NCBI RefSeq assembly: GCF_963676935.1
Contig: NZ_OY781470.1
Location: forward strand, 1,832,680-1,896,679
Reading direction: 5' to 3'
Source of the DNA: Halarcobacter sp.
GTDB taxonomy: Bacteria > Campylobacterota > Campylobacteria > Campylobacterales > Arcobacteraceae
DNA: 64,000 nucleotides
Positions within the stretch are counted from its first letter, which is position 1, and each line of letters opens with the position of its first letter. The notes beneath the pieces were generated by a model. That model made no database searches, had not been told where the DNA came from, and saw nothing but the letters and a program-made list of their open reading frames with translations. The position numbers were made by a program, and so were the translations under genes. Positions 53,608 to 63,153 of the stretch are shown piece after piece.

Positions 53608-55965
53608 ATGTTTAAAAATTTATCTATAAAGGCAAAATTATTGTCAACTGTTATAGGACTAATTGTTCTAATTGGACTGACTATGTTAGTTGAAATGACT
53701 TCAACTATAAATAGTGAAGTTGATTTAATTTTAGATGATAGTGAGAAAACTGCATATAAAGCAAAAGAGAAAGAACTAGAGAATTATGTATCCTTAGCTT
53801 TTAAAACTGTAGAGTCATATTATGAAAGAACTTCAAAAGAAAAAATCAAAATTGAAGTTAAGAATTATATAGAAGAGCAGTCTAATTTTCTATTTTCAAT
53901 TATAAATGCTGAATATGAAAAAAACAAAAATGTTTTATCTGAGAATGAACTAAAAAATAGAATAGAATCTATAATTGCATCAACTAGGTATGGGAAGTCT
54001 GGTTATTTTTGGATTAATGATTTTAATTATAAGATGGTTATGCATCCAATAAAAAGAGAATTAACAGGTAAATATTTTAAAAATACTCCAAAGGTACCCT
54101 TTATTCAATTAGGAGTAGATGAATTAAAGAAAACAGGTAAAGATGTAGGTTATATTGAGTATTCTTTCTATAATCCGAGTTCTAAAAAAACTGTATTTAA
54201 AACATCTATTCTAAAAGTTTTTAAACCATATAACTGGATTATAGGTACAGGTGCATATATTGATGATATTTCAGAAAAAATGAAAAATGAAGCATTAAAA
54301 GCAGTTGCGAATATGAAATATGGGAAAACTGGATATTTTTGGATAAATGATTCAAAACATGTTGTTCTAGCACATGGTGCAAAAGATTCCCTTGTAGGAG
54401 AACATTTATATGATTTAAAAGACTCAAAAGGTAAATATTTATATAGAGAAATTGTTAAAACTGCAAATGAAAAAAAAGAAGGTGGTATAGTTAAATATTA
54501 CTGGACAATTCCTGGTAAAAAAGGAGATTTTGAAAAGTTCTCATATGTTAAAAAATTTGAACCTTGGGATATGATTATTGGTACTGGAGCATATGTTACT
54601 GACATACAAGATTCAATAGCAGAGATGGATGCAAGAACTCATGAAAATATGGAAAGTGTTATAGTTACCAATATAATAATGATTTTAGTTTTACTTATAT
54701 TAATATCTTTAGGAATAATATTCTTCATGAAAAAAATTCTTTTTACACCACTATTAAACTTTCAAGATGGCCTTCTAAATTTCTTTAAATATGTAAATAA
54801 AGAGCAAAATGATATTAATGAAATTAAAATAGAAGCAAATGATGAGATTGGAAAAATGTCAGCACTTATCAACCAAAATATTCAAAAGTCTAAAGATATT
54901 ATTGAACAAGATAATATGCTAATTCATGAAGTAAAAGGTATAGTGACAAATGTAGGAGAAGGTTATTTAGATAAAAAAATTGCTGGTTCTACAAATAATG
55001 AATCATTAGAAGAGTTAAAAACTCTTCTTAATGATATGTTACAAAACCTTCAATCACTTGTAGGAAATAATATCAATGCATTAACTGAAGTTTTAGAAGA
55101 GTATGCAAATAGAGACTTTACGAAAAAATTAGATTCAAACTCAAGTGGCAAAATTGGTAATAGTATTATTAATATGCATAAAATGATTACAAAAATTCTT
55201 CAAGATAATCAAGAAGATGGTTTACTTCTAAGAGATAAATCACAGGAATTAAGCTCTAATGTAAAAACATTAAGTGATAATGCAACTTCACAAGCAGCAT
55301 CATTAGAGGAAACTGCAGCTTCAATAGAAGAGATAACTGGAAATATTCAACAAACAAATGGAAAAGCCCAAGAGATGTTAAAAATTTCAAAAGATACAAA
55401 GGCTTCTGCAAATAAAGGTAAAGAGTTAGCTTCCGGTACTGCAAAATCTATGGATGAGATAAATGAGACAGTTATGAATATAAATGAAGCCATTACTGTA
55501 ATTGACCAAATAGCTTTTCAAACAAATATTCTTTCATTAAATGCAGCAGTAGAAGCAGCAACAGCAGGTGAAGCTGGAAAAGGTTTTGCTGTAGTTGCTC
55601 AAGAGGTAAGAAACCTTGCAGCTAGATCTGCTGAAGCAGCAAAAGAGATTAAAGATTTAGTTGAAAATGCAACAATTAAAGCTAATGAAGGTAAAAATGT
55701 AAGTTCTTCAATGATCGAAGGCTTTACTGAACTTGAAGGAAAAATTCAAGATACAAGTGATCTAATTGATGATGTTACAAATGCAGCTAGTGAACAAAGT
55801 CTTGCAATGTCACAAATTAGTGATGCTATTAACCAATTAGATAAATTTACACAAGAGAATGCTTCAGTTGCAGATAAAACAAATGATATATCACAAGAAA
55901 CTAATCAAATTTCTAATGATATAGTTGAAAATGTAAATATGAACAAATTTGAAGGAAAAGTTTAG
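53608..55965 (+). CDS. Chemoreceptor with two Cache_2-type modules
   Basis: 785 residues. Membrane helix at about 10-28, a long periplasmic region with two similar Cache units ('[22 protein letters not shown]' near 125 and '[22 protein letters not shown]' near 238, each ending with 'W-x-I-GTGAY'), second helix at about 355-377, a HAMP-like linker, and a methyl-accepting signalling domain with tip '[20 protein letters not shown]'. It binds small ligands, often carboxylates, in known relatives. Ribosome site 'aaaaggggt' precedes the ATG. Ends 'NKFEGKV', no CheR tether. Confidence 0.94.
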   Translation: MFKNLSIKAKLLSTVIGLIVLIGLTMLVEMTSTINSEVDLILDDSEKTAYKAKEKELENYVSLAFKTVESYYERTSKEKIKIEVKNYIEEQSNFLFSIINAEYEKNKNVLSENELKNRIESIIASTRYGKSGYFWINDFNYKMVMHPIKRELTGKYFKNTPKVPFIQLGVDELKKTGKDVGYIEYSFYNPSSKKTVFKTSILKVFKPYNWIIGTGAYIDDISEKMKNEALKAVANMKYGKTGYFWINDSKHVVLAHGAKDSLVGEHLYDLKDSKGKYLYREIVKTANEKKEGGIVKYYWTIPGKKGDFEKFSYVKKFEPWDMIIGTGAYVTDIQDSIAEMDARTHENMESVIVTNIIMILVLLILISLGIIFFMKKILFTPLLNFQDGLLNFFKYVNKEQNDINEIKIEANDEIGKMSALINQNIQKSKDIIEQDNMLIHEVKGIVTNVGEGYLDKKIAGSTNNESLEELKTLLNDMLQNLQSLVGNNINALTEVLEEYANRDFTKKLDSNSSGKIGNSIINMHKMITKILQDNQEDGLLLRDKSQELSSNVKTLSDNATSQAASLEETAASIEEITGNIQQTNGKAQEMLKISKDTKASANKGKELASGTAKSMDEINETVMNINEAITVIDQIAFQTNILSLNAAVEAATAGEAGKGFAVVAQEVRNLAARSAEAAKEIKDLVENATIKANEGKNVSSSMIEGFTELEGKIQDTSDLIDDVTNAASEQSLAMSQISDAINQLDKFTQENASVADKTNDISQETNQISNDIVENVNMNKFEGKV

Positions 55966-55978
55966 TAAACTTTCCTTC
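55951..55978 (+). promoter_or_regulatory. Hairpin spanning chemoreceptor stop and aat start
   Basis: GAAGGAAAAGTTT and AAACTTTCCTTC pair with one bulged base around a short AGT loop that contains part of the stop codon. The hairpin ends one base before the preferred aat ATG. May act as a terminator or limit aat translation. Confidence 0.45.
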
Positions 55979-56638
55979 ATGGAACTACTTGACCCAACTC
56001 ATAAAATATACCTCTTAGACAACAATAATTTTATTTTTCCTACATTAGAAATGATGGATAATGATTTGGTTGCAGTTGGTGGAGACTTTCATCCTCAAAG
56101 ACTTATAAATGCTTACAAAAATGGAATCTTTCCTTGGTTTATTGATGAATATAACCATATTCATTGGTTTAGTCCTCAAGAAAGAATGGTCTTATTCCCA
56201 GATCAATTTAAAGTTTCTAAAAGCCTAAGAAGAACTATAAACAACAAAGGTTTTATTGTTAAAACTAATGAAAACTTTGAAGAGGTTATAAGAAATTGTT
56301 CAACTATAAAAAGAAAACATGAAGATGATACTTGGATTGATGAAAACTTCATACTTGCCTATATAAATCTTTTTAAACTAGGTTATGCTTACTCTATTGA
56401 GTGTTATTTAAATGATGTATTAGTGGGCGGTTTATATGGAGTTTTAATTAATGATATTTTTTGTGGGGAAAGCATGTTTGCAAAAGAAAAAGATGCATCA
56501 AAAGTTGCTTTTTATCATCTTTGTAAACAAGCAAAAGAAAATGGAATAAAAATGATAGACTGCCAAGTCTATAATGACCACTTAGCAAGTCTAGGGGCTA
56601 AAGAAATATCAAGAGAAGAATACTTTAAACTACTGTAA
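55979..56638 (+). CDS. aat: Leucyl/phenylalanyl-tRNA-protein transferase
   Basis: 219 residues from the ATG at 55979; a TTG ten codons upstream overlaps the chemoreceptor and is less likely. 'DLVAVGGDFHPQRLINAYKNGIFPWF', 'WFSPQERMVL', 'YSIECYLNDVLVGGLYGVLINDIFCGESMF' and 'MIDCQVYNDHLASLGAKEI' are the Aat blocks. Adds Leu/Phe to N-terminal Lys/Arg for N-end-rule degradation. Confidence 0.95.
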   Translation: MELLDPTHKIYLLDNNNFIFPTLEMMDNDLVAVGGDFHPQRLINAYKNGIFPWFIDEYNHIHWFSPQERMVLFPDQFKVSKSLRRTINNKGFIVKTNENFEEVIRNCSTIKRKHEDDTWIDENFILAYINLFKLGYAYSIECYLNDVLVGGLYGVLINDIFCGESMFAKEKDASKVAFYHLCKQAKENGIKMIDCQVYNDHLASLGAKEISREEYFKLL

Positions 56639-56779
56639 TACTTTTATTAAAATCTTCATTTAAAAAACAATTTTTCCTATTATATTAATAATTATTTTTT
56701 ATATTTAATTAAGAGATTACTCAATAATATCTATTATTGCATTATCACAATTGCATAGATAAAATCAAGGAGAAAAGAG

Positions 56780-57076
56780 ATGAAGAAAACACTTATCGCA
56801 CTAGCTTGTGCAATTAGCTTATCATATGCCATAGACTACGATCCTGTTAAAGGAAGTATGTTGTCCCTTTCATGTGCCTCATGTCATGGGACAGATGGAA
56901 AATCAGTTGCTATTACACCACTAATTGCTGGACTTGGAAAAACCACAATGTATAATATTCTTCTAGACTACAAATACGATAGAAGACCAGGTACGATGAT
57001 GCCAAAACATGCAAAAGGTTTCACTGATGCTGAATTAGAACAAATCAGTTACTATTTTTCAAAAATCAAAAGATAA
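56780..57076 (+). CDS. fccA: Monohaem cytochrome c, sulfide dehydrogenase subunit
   Basis: 98 residues; signal peptide about 1-17, haem site CASCH (C32-H36), methionine ligand probably in 'PGTMMPKHAKGF'. Short class I cytochrome. The flavoprotein gene begins 12 bases after it, which identifies it as the cytochrome partner of flavocytochrome c sulfide dehydrogenase. Strong 'aaggagaa' ribosome site. Confidence 0.88.
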   Translation: MKKTLIALACAISLSYAIDYDPVKGSMLSLSCASCHGTDGKSVAITPLIAGLGKTTMYNILLDYKYDRRPGTMMPKHAKGFTDAELEQISYYFSKIKR

Positions 57077-57088
57077 AAGGATAATGTT

Positions 57089-58372
57089 ATGATGAATAGA
57101 AGAAATTTTAATAAACTACTTGCTAGCTCATTCGCATTGTCATTTGCAGCATGTTCAAGTGTTACAAGTATGACTTCAACTTTACCAAAAGATAAAAAAA
57201 GAGTTGTTATAGTTGGTGGGGGATTTGGTGGAGCAACAGCTGCTAAATATATGAAAAGATACTCACCTGAAACAGAAGTTATTTTAATCGAACAAAATAA
57301 AGAGTATTACACTTGTCCATTTGGTAATACTGTTATTGCAGGATTAAATGATTTAGACTATATTAAACATGATTATAAAACCTTAGAAAAAAAATATAAC
57401 ATAACTGTAATCCATGAAAAAGTTGCAAAAGTTGATGGAGAAAATCATACTGTTATATTAGAAAATGGCGATATAATACCATATCATAAAGCTATAGTTT
57501 CTCCAGGAATTGATTTTAAATATGAAAAAGGTTATGTTGAAGGTTCAGAGATCTATTCTCCACATGCATATAAAGCAGGAGCACAAACTCAACTACTTAG
57601 AGAACAACTAGAAGGGATGAAAGATGGTGGAACATATGTTATGGTTGCACCAGCCAATCCATTTAGATGTCCCCCTGGACCATATGAAAGAATCTCTTTA
57701 GTTGCATACTATCTTAAAAATAATAAGCCAAACTCTAAAATCATAATTTTAGATCAAAAAAACAAATTCTCTAAACAAGGATTATTCCAAGAGGGATGGG
57801 AAAAGCTTTATGGAGATATGATTGAATGGAGAAGTGCAGAGTTTGGAGGAGCAGTTAGTTTCGTTGATCCTATAAAAAAAGAATTAACAACAGAAGATGG
57901 AGTTATAAAAGCTGATGTTTTAAATTATATTCCATCACAAAAAGCTGGAAAATTAGCCTTTGATTCAGGTCTAACTGAAGGTGACTGGTGTCCAGTAAAC
58001 AAAAAAACATTTGAATCAAAAATAGTAAAAGATGTACATGTTATTGGTGATGCTGCAATAGCAACTAGTATGCCAAAGTCTGGTTTCTCTGCTAATTCAC
58101 AAGCAAAAATTGCAGTACTTCAAATAAGTAGAATGTTAAAAAACAAACCTGTTGTAAATCCTCCAAAATTAGCAAACACTTGTTACAGTTTAGTTGCTCC
58201 AAATTATGGTATTTCTGTAGCAGCAGTTTACGAAGCAAAAGAAGATATAATTGAAAAAGTAGCTGGTTCAGGAGGACTAAGTCCAATGAATGCTGATGAA
58301 GGAGTTAGAGCAACGGAAGCAGAATATGCTGTAGGATGGTACAAAAATCAAACTGCTGATATCTTTCAATAA
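57089..58372 (+). CDS. fccB: Flavocytochrome c sulfide dehydrogenase, flavoprotein subunit
   Basis: 427 residues. Tat-type signal 'NRRNFNKLLASSFALSFA'. FAD motif 'VVIVGGGFGGATAAKY'. C76 in 'YYTCPFGN' matches the cysteine that covalently holds FAD in the Allochromatium enzyme; C194 ('PFRCPPGPYER') and C365 ('NTCYSLV') match the redox-active disulfide. Oxidises sulfide to sulfur or polysulfide in the periplasm and passes electrons to FccA. Closely related to SoxF, but no other sox genes are visible here. Confidence 0.9.
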   Translation: MMNRRNFNKLLASSFALSFAACSSVTSMTSTLPKDKKRVVIVGGGFGGATAAKYMKRYSPETEVILIEQNKEYYTCPFGNTVIAGLNDLDYIKHDYKTLEKKYNITVIHEKVAKVDGENHTVILENGDIIPYHKAIVSPGIDFKYEKGYVEGSEIYSPHAYKAGAQTQLLREQLEGMKDGGTYVMVAPANPFRCPPGPYERISLVAYYLKNNKPNSKIIILDQKNKFSKQGLFQEGWEKLYGDMIEWRSAEFGGAVSFVDPIKKELTTEDGVIKADVLNYIPSQKAGKLAFDSGLTEGDWCPVNKKTFESKIVKDVHVIGDAAIATSMPKSGFSANSQAKIAVLQISRMLKNKPVVNPPKLANTCYSLVAPNYGISVAAVYEAKEDIIEKVAGSGGLSPMNADEGVRATEAEYAVGWYKNQTADIFQ

Positions 58373-58380
58373 TTTAAATA

Positions 58381-58406
58381 AGATGGGATAGATTTATATC
58401 CCATCT
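58381..58406 (+). terminator. Terminator hairpin after fccAB
   Basis: Perfect 10-bp stem AGATGGGATA / TATCCCATCT with a 6-base loop, 8 bases after the fccB stop. No U run follows. Confidence 0.6.
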
Positions 58407-58467
58407 AACTAACTTTAGAAAATATATAAATAAATTTGATACAATCTAAAAAACAAAATGGATATTC

Positions 58468-59040
58468 ATGGCACAAAAAGATAAAATAAAATGGGATAAC
58501 AAATATAAAGAGTTACCAAAACTATTAGAAAAAAGAGACCCATGTGAAAAGCTTGTAAAATATATAAACAAAGTATCAAAAGGGAAAGCTTTAGATGTAG
58601 CATGTGGATCAGGAAGAAATACAATTTATATGGCAGGAAATGGCTTTAAAGTTGATGCTTTAGATATTTCAAGTGTAGCTCTTGAAAATTTGTCAAAACT
58701 TGAAAATCCTAATATCAACACTTTACTTGTTGATTTAGATGAATATACTTTTCAAGAAAATTTTTATAATCTAATTACAAAAACAAATTTTTTAGATAGA
58801 GATATAATTGAAAAAATCAAAAAAGCTTTAAAAAAAGATGGAATCATAATTATTGAAACATATATGGAAGATGAAAATAATGAAAAAAAAGATTCAAACC
58901 CTGATTATCTACTAAAAAAAGATGAATTAAAAAGTTTTTTTACAGATGGTTTTGAAATTTTAGATTATGATGAATTTTTTAACGAAACTAATGAACTATA
59001 TAGGATGAAAAAACAATCAATTGTTGTAAAAAAACTTTAG
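58468..59040 (+). CDS. Class I SAM-dependent methyltransferase
   Basis: 190 residues. Motif I 'ALDVACGSGRNTIYMAGNGFKVDALDIS' and 'LLVDLDEYTF' resemble TehB/SAM-methyltransferases for small molecules. 'WDNKYKEL' near the start is typical of the TehB/thiopurine-type group. Substrate unknown. Monocistronic. Confidence 0.85.
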   Translation: MAQKDKIKWDNKYKELPKLLEKRDPCEKLVKYINKVSKGKALDVACGSGRNTIYMAGNGFKVDALDISSVALENLSKLENPNINTLLVDLDEYTFQENFYNLITKTNFLDRDIIEKIKKALKKDGIIIIETYMEDENNEKKDSNPDYLLKKDELKSFFTDGFEILDYDEFFNETNELYRMKKQSIVVKKL

Positions 59041-59068
59041 ATTAATATAAAGTTTATATTAATCTAAA
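59036..59068. terminator. 16-bp perfect dyad, bidirectional terminator
   Basis: 59036-59051 is exactly complementary to 59053-59068 around one G. It includes the methyltransferase stop and ends 5 bases before the convergent chemoreceptor gene's end. Longest perfect hairpin noticed in the window. Confidence 0.7.
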
Positions 59069-59073
59069 TAAAA

Positions 59074-61335
59074 CTAAAAACTCTCCCACTCATCATCATC
59101 AACATTTATCGGTTTAATTTCAACATTATTATCTTTTTTTATATTTTCATTTTTTATTGGTGATTTACTTTGTACTTCTGTTTTTTTACTTAAATGAATT
59201 GTTGTAGATTTTTTATCTGAAACTCTTTTAGTCTCTTTTATATCATTTTTTCCTACAAATTCTTTTTCATTTGCTTCTTCAATAATTTTATCTGCTATAG
59301 TTGAAGTAGTATTTGCTATCTCTTGTGTTTCGTTTGCAATTCCTGCATTTTCTTGTGTTTGTTGGTCTAAAGAGTTAATTGCATCATTTATTTGTTTTAT
59401 TCCTGTTAATTGCTCCTTACTAGCTGTTTCTACACTTGAAATTAACTCTAAAGTTTTTGAAACATTAATATTTAAACTCTCATATCCTGTTATCATTGTA
59501 TCTGCAATATTTTTACCGCTATTTGCTTTTTGTGTTGCTTCAGTGACTATATCTTTAATCTCTTTTGCTGCTTCAGCAGACCTAGCTGCAAGGTTTCTTA
59601 CCTCTTGAGCAACTACAGCAAAACCTTTTCCAGCTTCACCTGCTGTTGCTGCTTCTACTGCTGCATTTAGTGATAAAATATTTGTTTGAAATGCTATTTG
59701 GTCAATTACAGTAATTGCTTCATTAATAGCTGTTACTTCATTATTAATCTCATCCATAGCTTTTGTAGTTTCATTTGCTAAATTACTACCTTGTGTTGCT
59801 GCATGATTTAACTCATTTGCATAACCTGACATTTGAATAATCATATCAGTATTTCCTGTTACATTACTTGTAACCTCTTCTAATGCTGCTGCTGTTTCTT
59901 CTAATGCTGCTGCTGCTTTATTTGAGTTTGTATTTAAAGTTTTAATATTTTCTAGTAAAGAATGTGCTGAGTCATTTATTGTTACACCACTTTTCTTATT
60001 TTCCACTAAGATATTTGTAATCGCACTACCTAAAGAGTTAACTCCACCTGCAAGTTCTAAAATATGTTCTTTTAGTCCTTCTGTTGGAACTTTGTTCATA
60101 AAGTTACTATTTGAATATTGCTCTAAAATATCTAGTACAGTAGTAATGTTTTTTTCAAGGTTTGTACCCATTTGATTAATAAGACTTGTTAACTCATTTA
60201 AAGATGGATTTGTACAGTGAGCAGTTACTTTTTTTGTAAATGCACCTTTTTCAAACTCTGATAAAACTTCAATTGTATTATCAATTGTATTTCTATCTTC
60301 ATCTATCATATGTTTAATTTTATCAATGTTTTCATTTACAGTTATTGCCATTATCCCAACTTCATCATGAGAATCCGCATCAAGTAATTTTACTTCATTA
60401 ACTTCTCTATTTAAATATTTAAAAAAGTTTAGTAAACCACCTTGAAACTCTTTTAATCTTTGTGCAATATTTTTTGCTATAACTAAAGAAAAAATTAAAA
60501 TTATAAAAATAATTACTATAGAAATAATGATAACTGTAGTTTCAATTTGTTTAATTGAAGCTTCTATAAATTGTGATGCATCTTTTGTCATCTTTTTTAA
60601 TAACATTTCAGTTTGATGAATAGTTTTTCTCATTTCACCTTGAATTCCAGATTTACTATCTAAACCTAAAACTTTCTCTGCCTCAACCAATGTCAAGAAA
60701 TCATTTTTATAACTTATTAAAAAGTCCTTTCTATCTCCTGCAACTAAACTGTCCATTGCTAATAGGTCATTGATTATCTTTGAAAATTTATCTACATATT
60801 TTAAATCTCTTCTTAACATAAAATCTTTTTCTTGTTTTCTTAAATCATATACTATTGCTAAAAGTTTATTATTATGGGATTTTTTTGCACTATCTTGTAC
60901 TTTATGTACAGCTTCTCTTAAACTTCCATATAAACCATCTTTTGGATTTAATCCAATCTCTTGTTGTTTAGAAACAAGTGAAAAAAATACATTTTTATAT
61001 TTTTCAATTATTTCATCAAATTTAATTAAATCTGAATTATCAACATCTAATTCTTTTAATAATAGATCTAATTCTCTAATATTTGATTTTAATGTCTCTG
61101 TATTTTTTGTGAAACTAGCTTTATATTTTAAATCTTTTCTTGCCAGAAAATCTTTCTCATTTCTTCTTAACATCAACATATCAGAATTCAAAGTTTCAAC
61201 TAATGCTTTTGCATTTCCTAGAGTATGAACATTAGAAATTGATTGAAACAAAAGTACACTTAGTACTCCTAAACCAAAAATTGACATAATTGCCAATATA
61301 TAAAGTTTTACTTTTATTGAGATTTTATTTAGCAT
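59074..61335 (-). CDS. HBM-domain chemoreceptor with C-terminal CheR-tether-like motif
   Basis: 753 residues from the ATG at 61335, chosen for the 'aaagg' site upstream; an ATG 15 codons earlier has a poor site. Two membrane helices (about 8-30 and 270-295) flank an all-helical periplasmic region with two repeated 'R-x-E-K-D-F-x-x-R-x-D-x-K-Y' elements, the signature of the helical bimodular (HBM) domain. The signalling domain has tip '[20 protein letters not shown]'. After a charged flexible linker the protein ends in 'DDDEWESF'; E-W-E-S-F fits the x-W-x2-F pentapeptide that tethers CheR in E. coli (NWETF). Confidence 0.93.
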   Translation of the reverse strand: MLNKISIKVKLYILAIMSIFGLGVLSVLLFQSISNVHTLGNAKALVETLNSDMLMLRRNEKDFLARKDLKYKASFTKNTETLKSNIRELDLLLKELDVDNSDLIKFDEIIEKYKNVFFSLVSKQQEIGLNPKDGLYGSLREAVHKVQDSAKKSHNNKLLAIVYDLRKQEKDFMLRRDLKYVDKFSKIINDLLAMDSLVAGDRKDFLISYKNDFLTLVEAEKVLGLDSKSGIQGEMRKTIHQTEMLLKKMTKDASQFIEASIKQIETTVIIISIVIIFIILIFSLVIAKNIAQRLKEFQGGLLNFFKYLNREVNEVKLLDADSHDEVGIMAITVNENIDKIKHMIDEDRNTIDNTIEVLSEFEKGAFTKKVTAHCTNPSLNELTSLINQMGTNLEKNITTVLDILEQYSNSNFMNKVPTEGLKEHILELAGGVNSLGSAITNILVENKKSGVTINDSAHSLLENIKTLNTNSNKAAAALEETAAALEEVTSNVTGNTDMIIQMSGYANELNHAATQGSNLANETTKAMDEINNEVTAINEAITVIDQIAFQTNILSLNAAVEAATAGEAGKGFAVVAQEVRNLAARSAEAAKEIKDIVTEATQKANSGKNIADTMITGYESLNINVSKTLELISSVETASKEQLTGIKQINDAINSLDQQTQENAGIANETQEIANTTSTIADKIIEEANEKEFVGKNDIKETKRVSDKKSTTIHLSKKTEVQSKSPIKNENIKKDNNVEIKPINVDDDEWESF

Positions 61336-61518
61336 TATTAAAGCCTTTTTTTTGTTTACAAAATTATATAGAAATAGCAAAAATAGATATAATAACTTTT
61401 ACTTCTTTTATATGAGGAAGTATATCAAACACACAATCTAATTAAAATTTGTTAATTTTTTACTAATATAAATTTAGTAAATCATAAGTAATGTTAGTAA
61501 ATTTTATAAAATTATCTA

Positions 61519-62454
61519 TTAATTGTAATAGATAAAGTCAAGTAAATAAGATATTGTTTTTGTATATGAGGCATCATAATCAAGCTGTTCACATTTTTTA
61601 ATTACAACATTACAAATCTCATCAATCTCTATGGTTCTGCCGTTTTCAACATCAACAAGCATTGATGGTTTTATTGAATCGAAATGTTTAATTAATTCAA
61701 ACATTTGTTCTACATCTTTTTCTGATATTTCAACATTATCAATTTTTGCTGCAATTGCAGTCTCTTTCATCAAACCATAAACAATTTGAGATAATTTTTC
61801 ATTTGTCATAACAATACCAGTTTTTACTCTTAATAAAGCACATATAGCATTAACACCATTATTTATAATAAGTTTTTTCCATAATTCAACTTTAATATCT
61901 GATACAATTTCACATTTTGTGTCAGCATTAACTAAACTATTTTTAAAACTCTCCATAAAAGTTCTATTTAGATCATTTTCTTTAATAGCACCAATTATAG
62001 TTTCAACATCTCCTGTTGATTCAATTACTCCTGGTTCAATAATATGTGCACCAATTTTTCTTGATATTCCTCCAATAACTTTTTCTTTTTGAAAATATTC
62101 ACATAATATATCTTCATTTTCAACACCATTTTGCAAAGAGATTAAATATGGATAAGATATATTTTTATCAATAATATTACTTAACTTTTTAGCAAGTTCT
62201 TTTGTAGAAGTTGATTTTGTAGAAAATATAATTGCATCACTTTCTTGAATTATCTTAGAATCAATTTCATCTAAACTATAAACATCAATCTTTTCATTAA
62301 AAGCAAATGTACTGTGTGTTAAGTTCAAACCTCTTTCTTTTAGAACTTTTAAGTGCTCACCTCTTGCAATAAACTTTACACTATTACCTGATAAAATTAA
62401 TTTTGCACCATAAAATGCGCCTATTCCACCTGTTCCTAAAATTATTATTTTCAT
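61519..62454 (-). CDS. panE: 2-dehydropantoate 2-reductase
   Basis: 311 residues. 'IIILGTGGIGAFYGAKLILSG' is the NADP-binding motif; 'LWKKLIINNGVNAICALLRVKTG' holds the catalytic lysine and asparagine; 'KPSMLVDVENGRTIEIDEI' is the substrate-side block. Makes pantoate for coenzyme A. Stand-alone gene. Confidence 0.9.
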   Translation of the reverse strand: MKIIILGTGGIGAFYGAKLILSGNSVKFIARGEHLKVLKERGLNLTHSTFAFNEKIDVYSLDEIDSKIIQESDAIIFSTKSTSTKELAKKLSNIIDKNISYPYLISLQNGVENEDILCEYFQKEKVIGGISRKIGAHIIEPGVIESTGDVETIIGAIKENDLNRTFMESFKNSLVNADTKCEIVSDIKVELWKKLIINNGVNAICALLRVKTGIVMTNEKLSQIVYGLMKETAIAAKIDNVEISEKDVEQMFELIKHFDSIKPSMLVDVENGRTIEIDEICNVVIKKCEQLDYDASYTKTISYLLDFIYYN

Positions 62455-62526
62455 TATTCAACCTTTTAAAAATTAAATTATAAGATTGTAAACTTAGAAA
62501 AAAATGAAATGTTTTAGCACTCACTA

Positions 62527-62556
62527 TTGACAACTGCTAATTTTATTTGATATAAT
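62527..62556 (+). promoter_or_regulatory. Sigma-70 promoter upstream of hypothetical gene
   Basis: TTGACA at 62527-62532 and TATAAT at 62551-62556, spacing 18 bases; the gene starts 30 bases later. Unusually complete -35 box for this genome. Confidence 0.65.
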
Positions 62557-62585
62557 TTATAATATTTATAAAAGAAAGGAAGCTT

Positions 62586-63143
62586 ATGAAAGATTTTAAC
62601 AATCCAAAAAATAATGAATCTTTTATAAACTATTATAAAAAAGATTCTATTTACGAAAAATTTTTTCAAAGAAAAAATATCATTGATTTAATTACAAAGT
62701 ATGAATTATATTATCAAATATCGTTAGGAAATTTTGTTTTTGAAACTTTACTAGATAATGAAGAAACTGTTAAAAAACTAGAAGAGTTAAAATTGTATGT
62801 TAATCCAGAGATTGCAATGTTTAATATATATAAAATTATTGAAGAAAACTTAACAAATAAAGAACTTGATAAACAATTAGAATATTTAATAAAAATTGAT
62901 GCTTCTTTGTTAGCTTTAGATGATTTTATTAAAAATGACAAAGATTTACTTGGAGCAAAATATTATGCAAAAATGAAAAAAGAAAATATTTTAAAAGATA
63001 ACTTTTTTAATAAAGTGATGCAATATAACTTCGAAAGTAATTATCAAAGAACATACGAACATTATAATTTGGTAATAAATGATAAATTTATAGAAAACAT
63101 TACTAATCTTATCAATAATCATACAAATAAAGAAGTTATTTAA
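62586..63143 (+). CDS. Hypothetical protein
   Basis: 185 residues, soluble, strongly helical and rich in K, N, E and I. No signal, membrane helix or catalytic motif visible. Ribosome site 'aaagga' and a full promoter precede it, and a perfect hairpin follows, so it is probably a real single-gene unit. Not recognised. Confidence 0.7.
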   Translation: MKDFNNPKNNESFINYYKKDSIYEKFFQRKNIIDLITKYELYYQISLGNFVFETLLDNEETVKKLEELKLYVNPEIAMFNIYKIIEENLTNKELDKQLEYLIKIDASLLALDDFIKNDKDLLGAKYYAKMKKENILKDNFFNKVMQYNFESNYQRTYEHYNLVINDKFIENITNLINNHTNKEVI

Positions 63144-63153
63144 TAACTTCTTT
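63129..63153. terminator. Bidirectional hairpin between hypothetical gene and recQ
   Basis: Perfect 11-bp stem (63129-63139 with 63143-63153), 3-base loop, containing the stop codon of the hypothetical gene and overlapping the recQ stop. Confidence 0.7.

Noticed and set aside
60770-61228. 152-codon plus-strand frame opposite the HBM chemoreceptor
   Set aside because: Antisense of the repeated HBM helices; no ribosome site or recognisable product.
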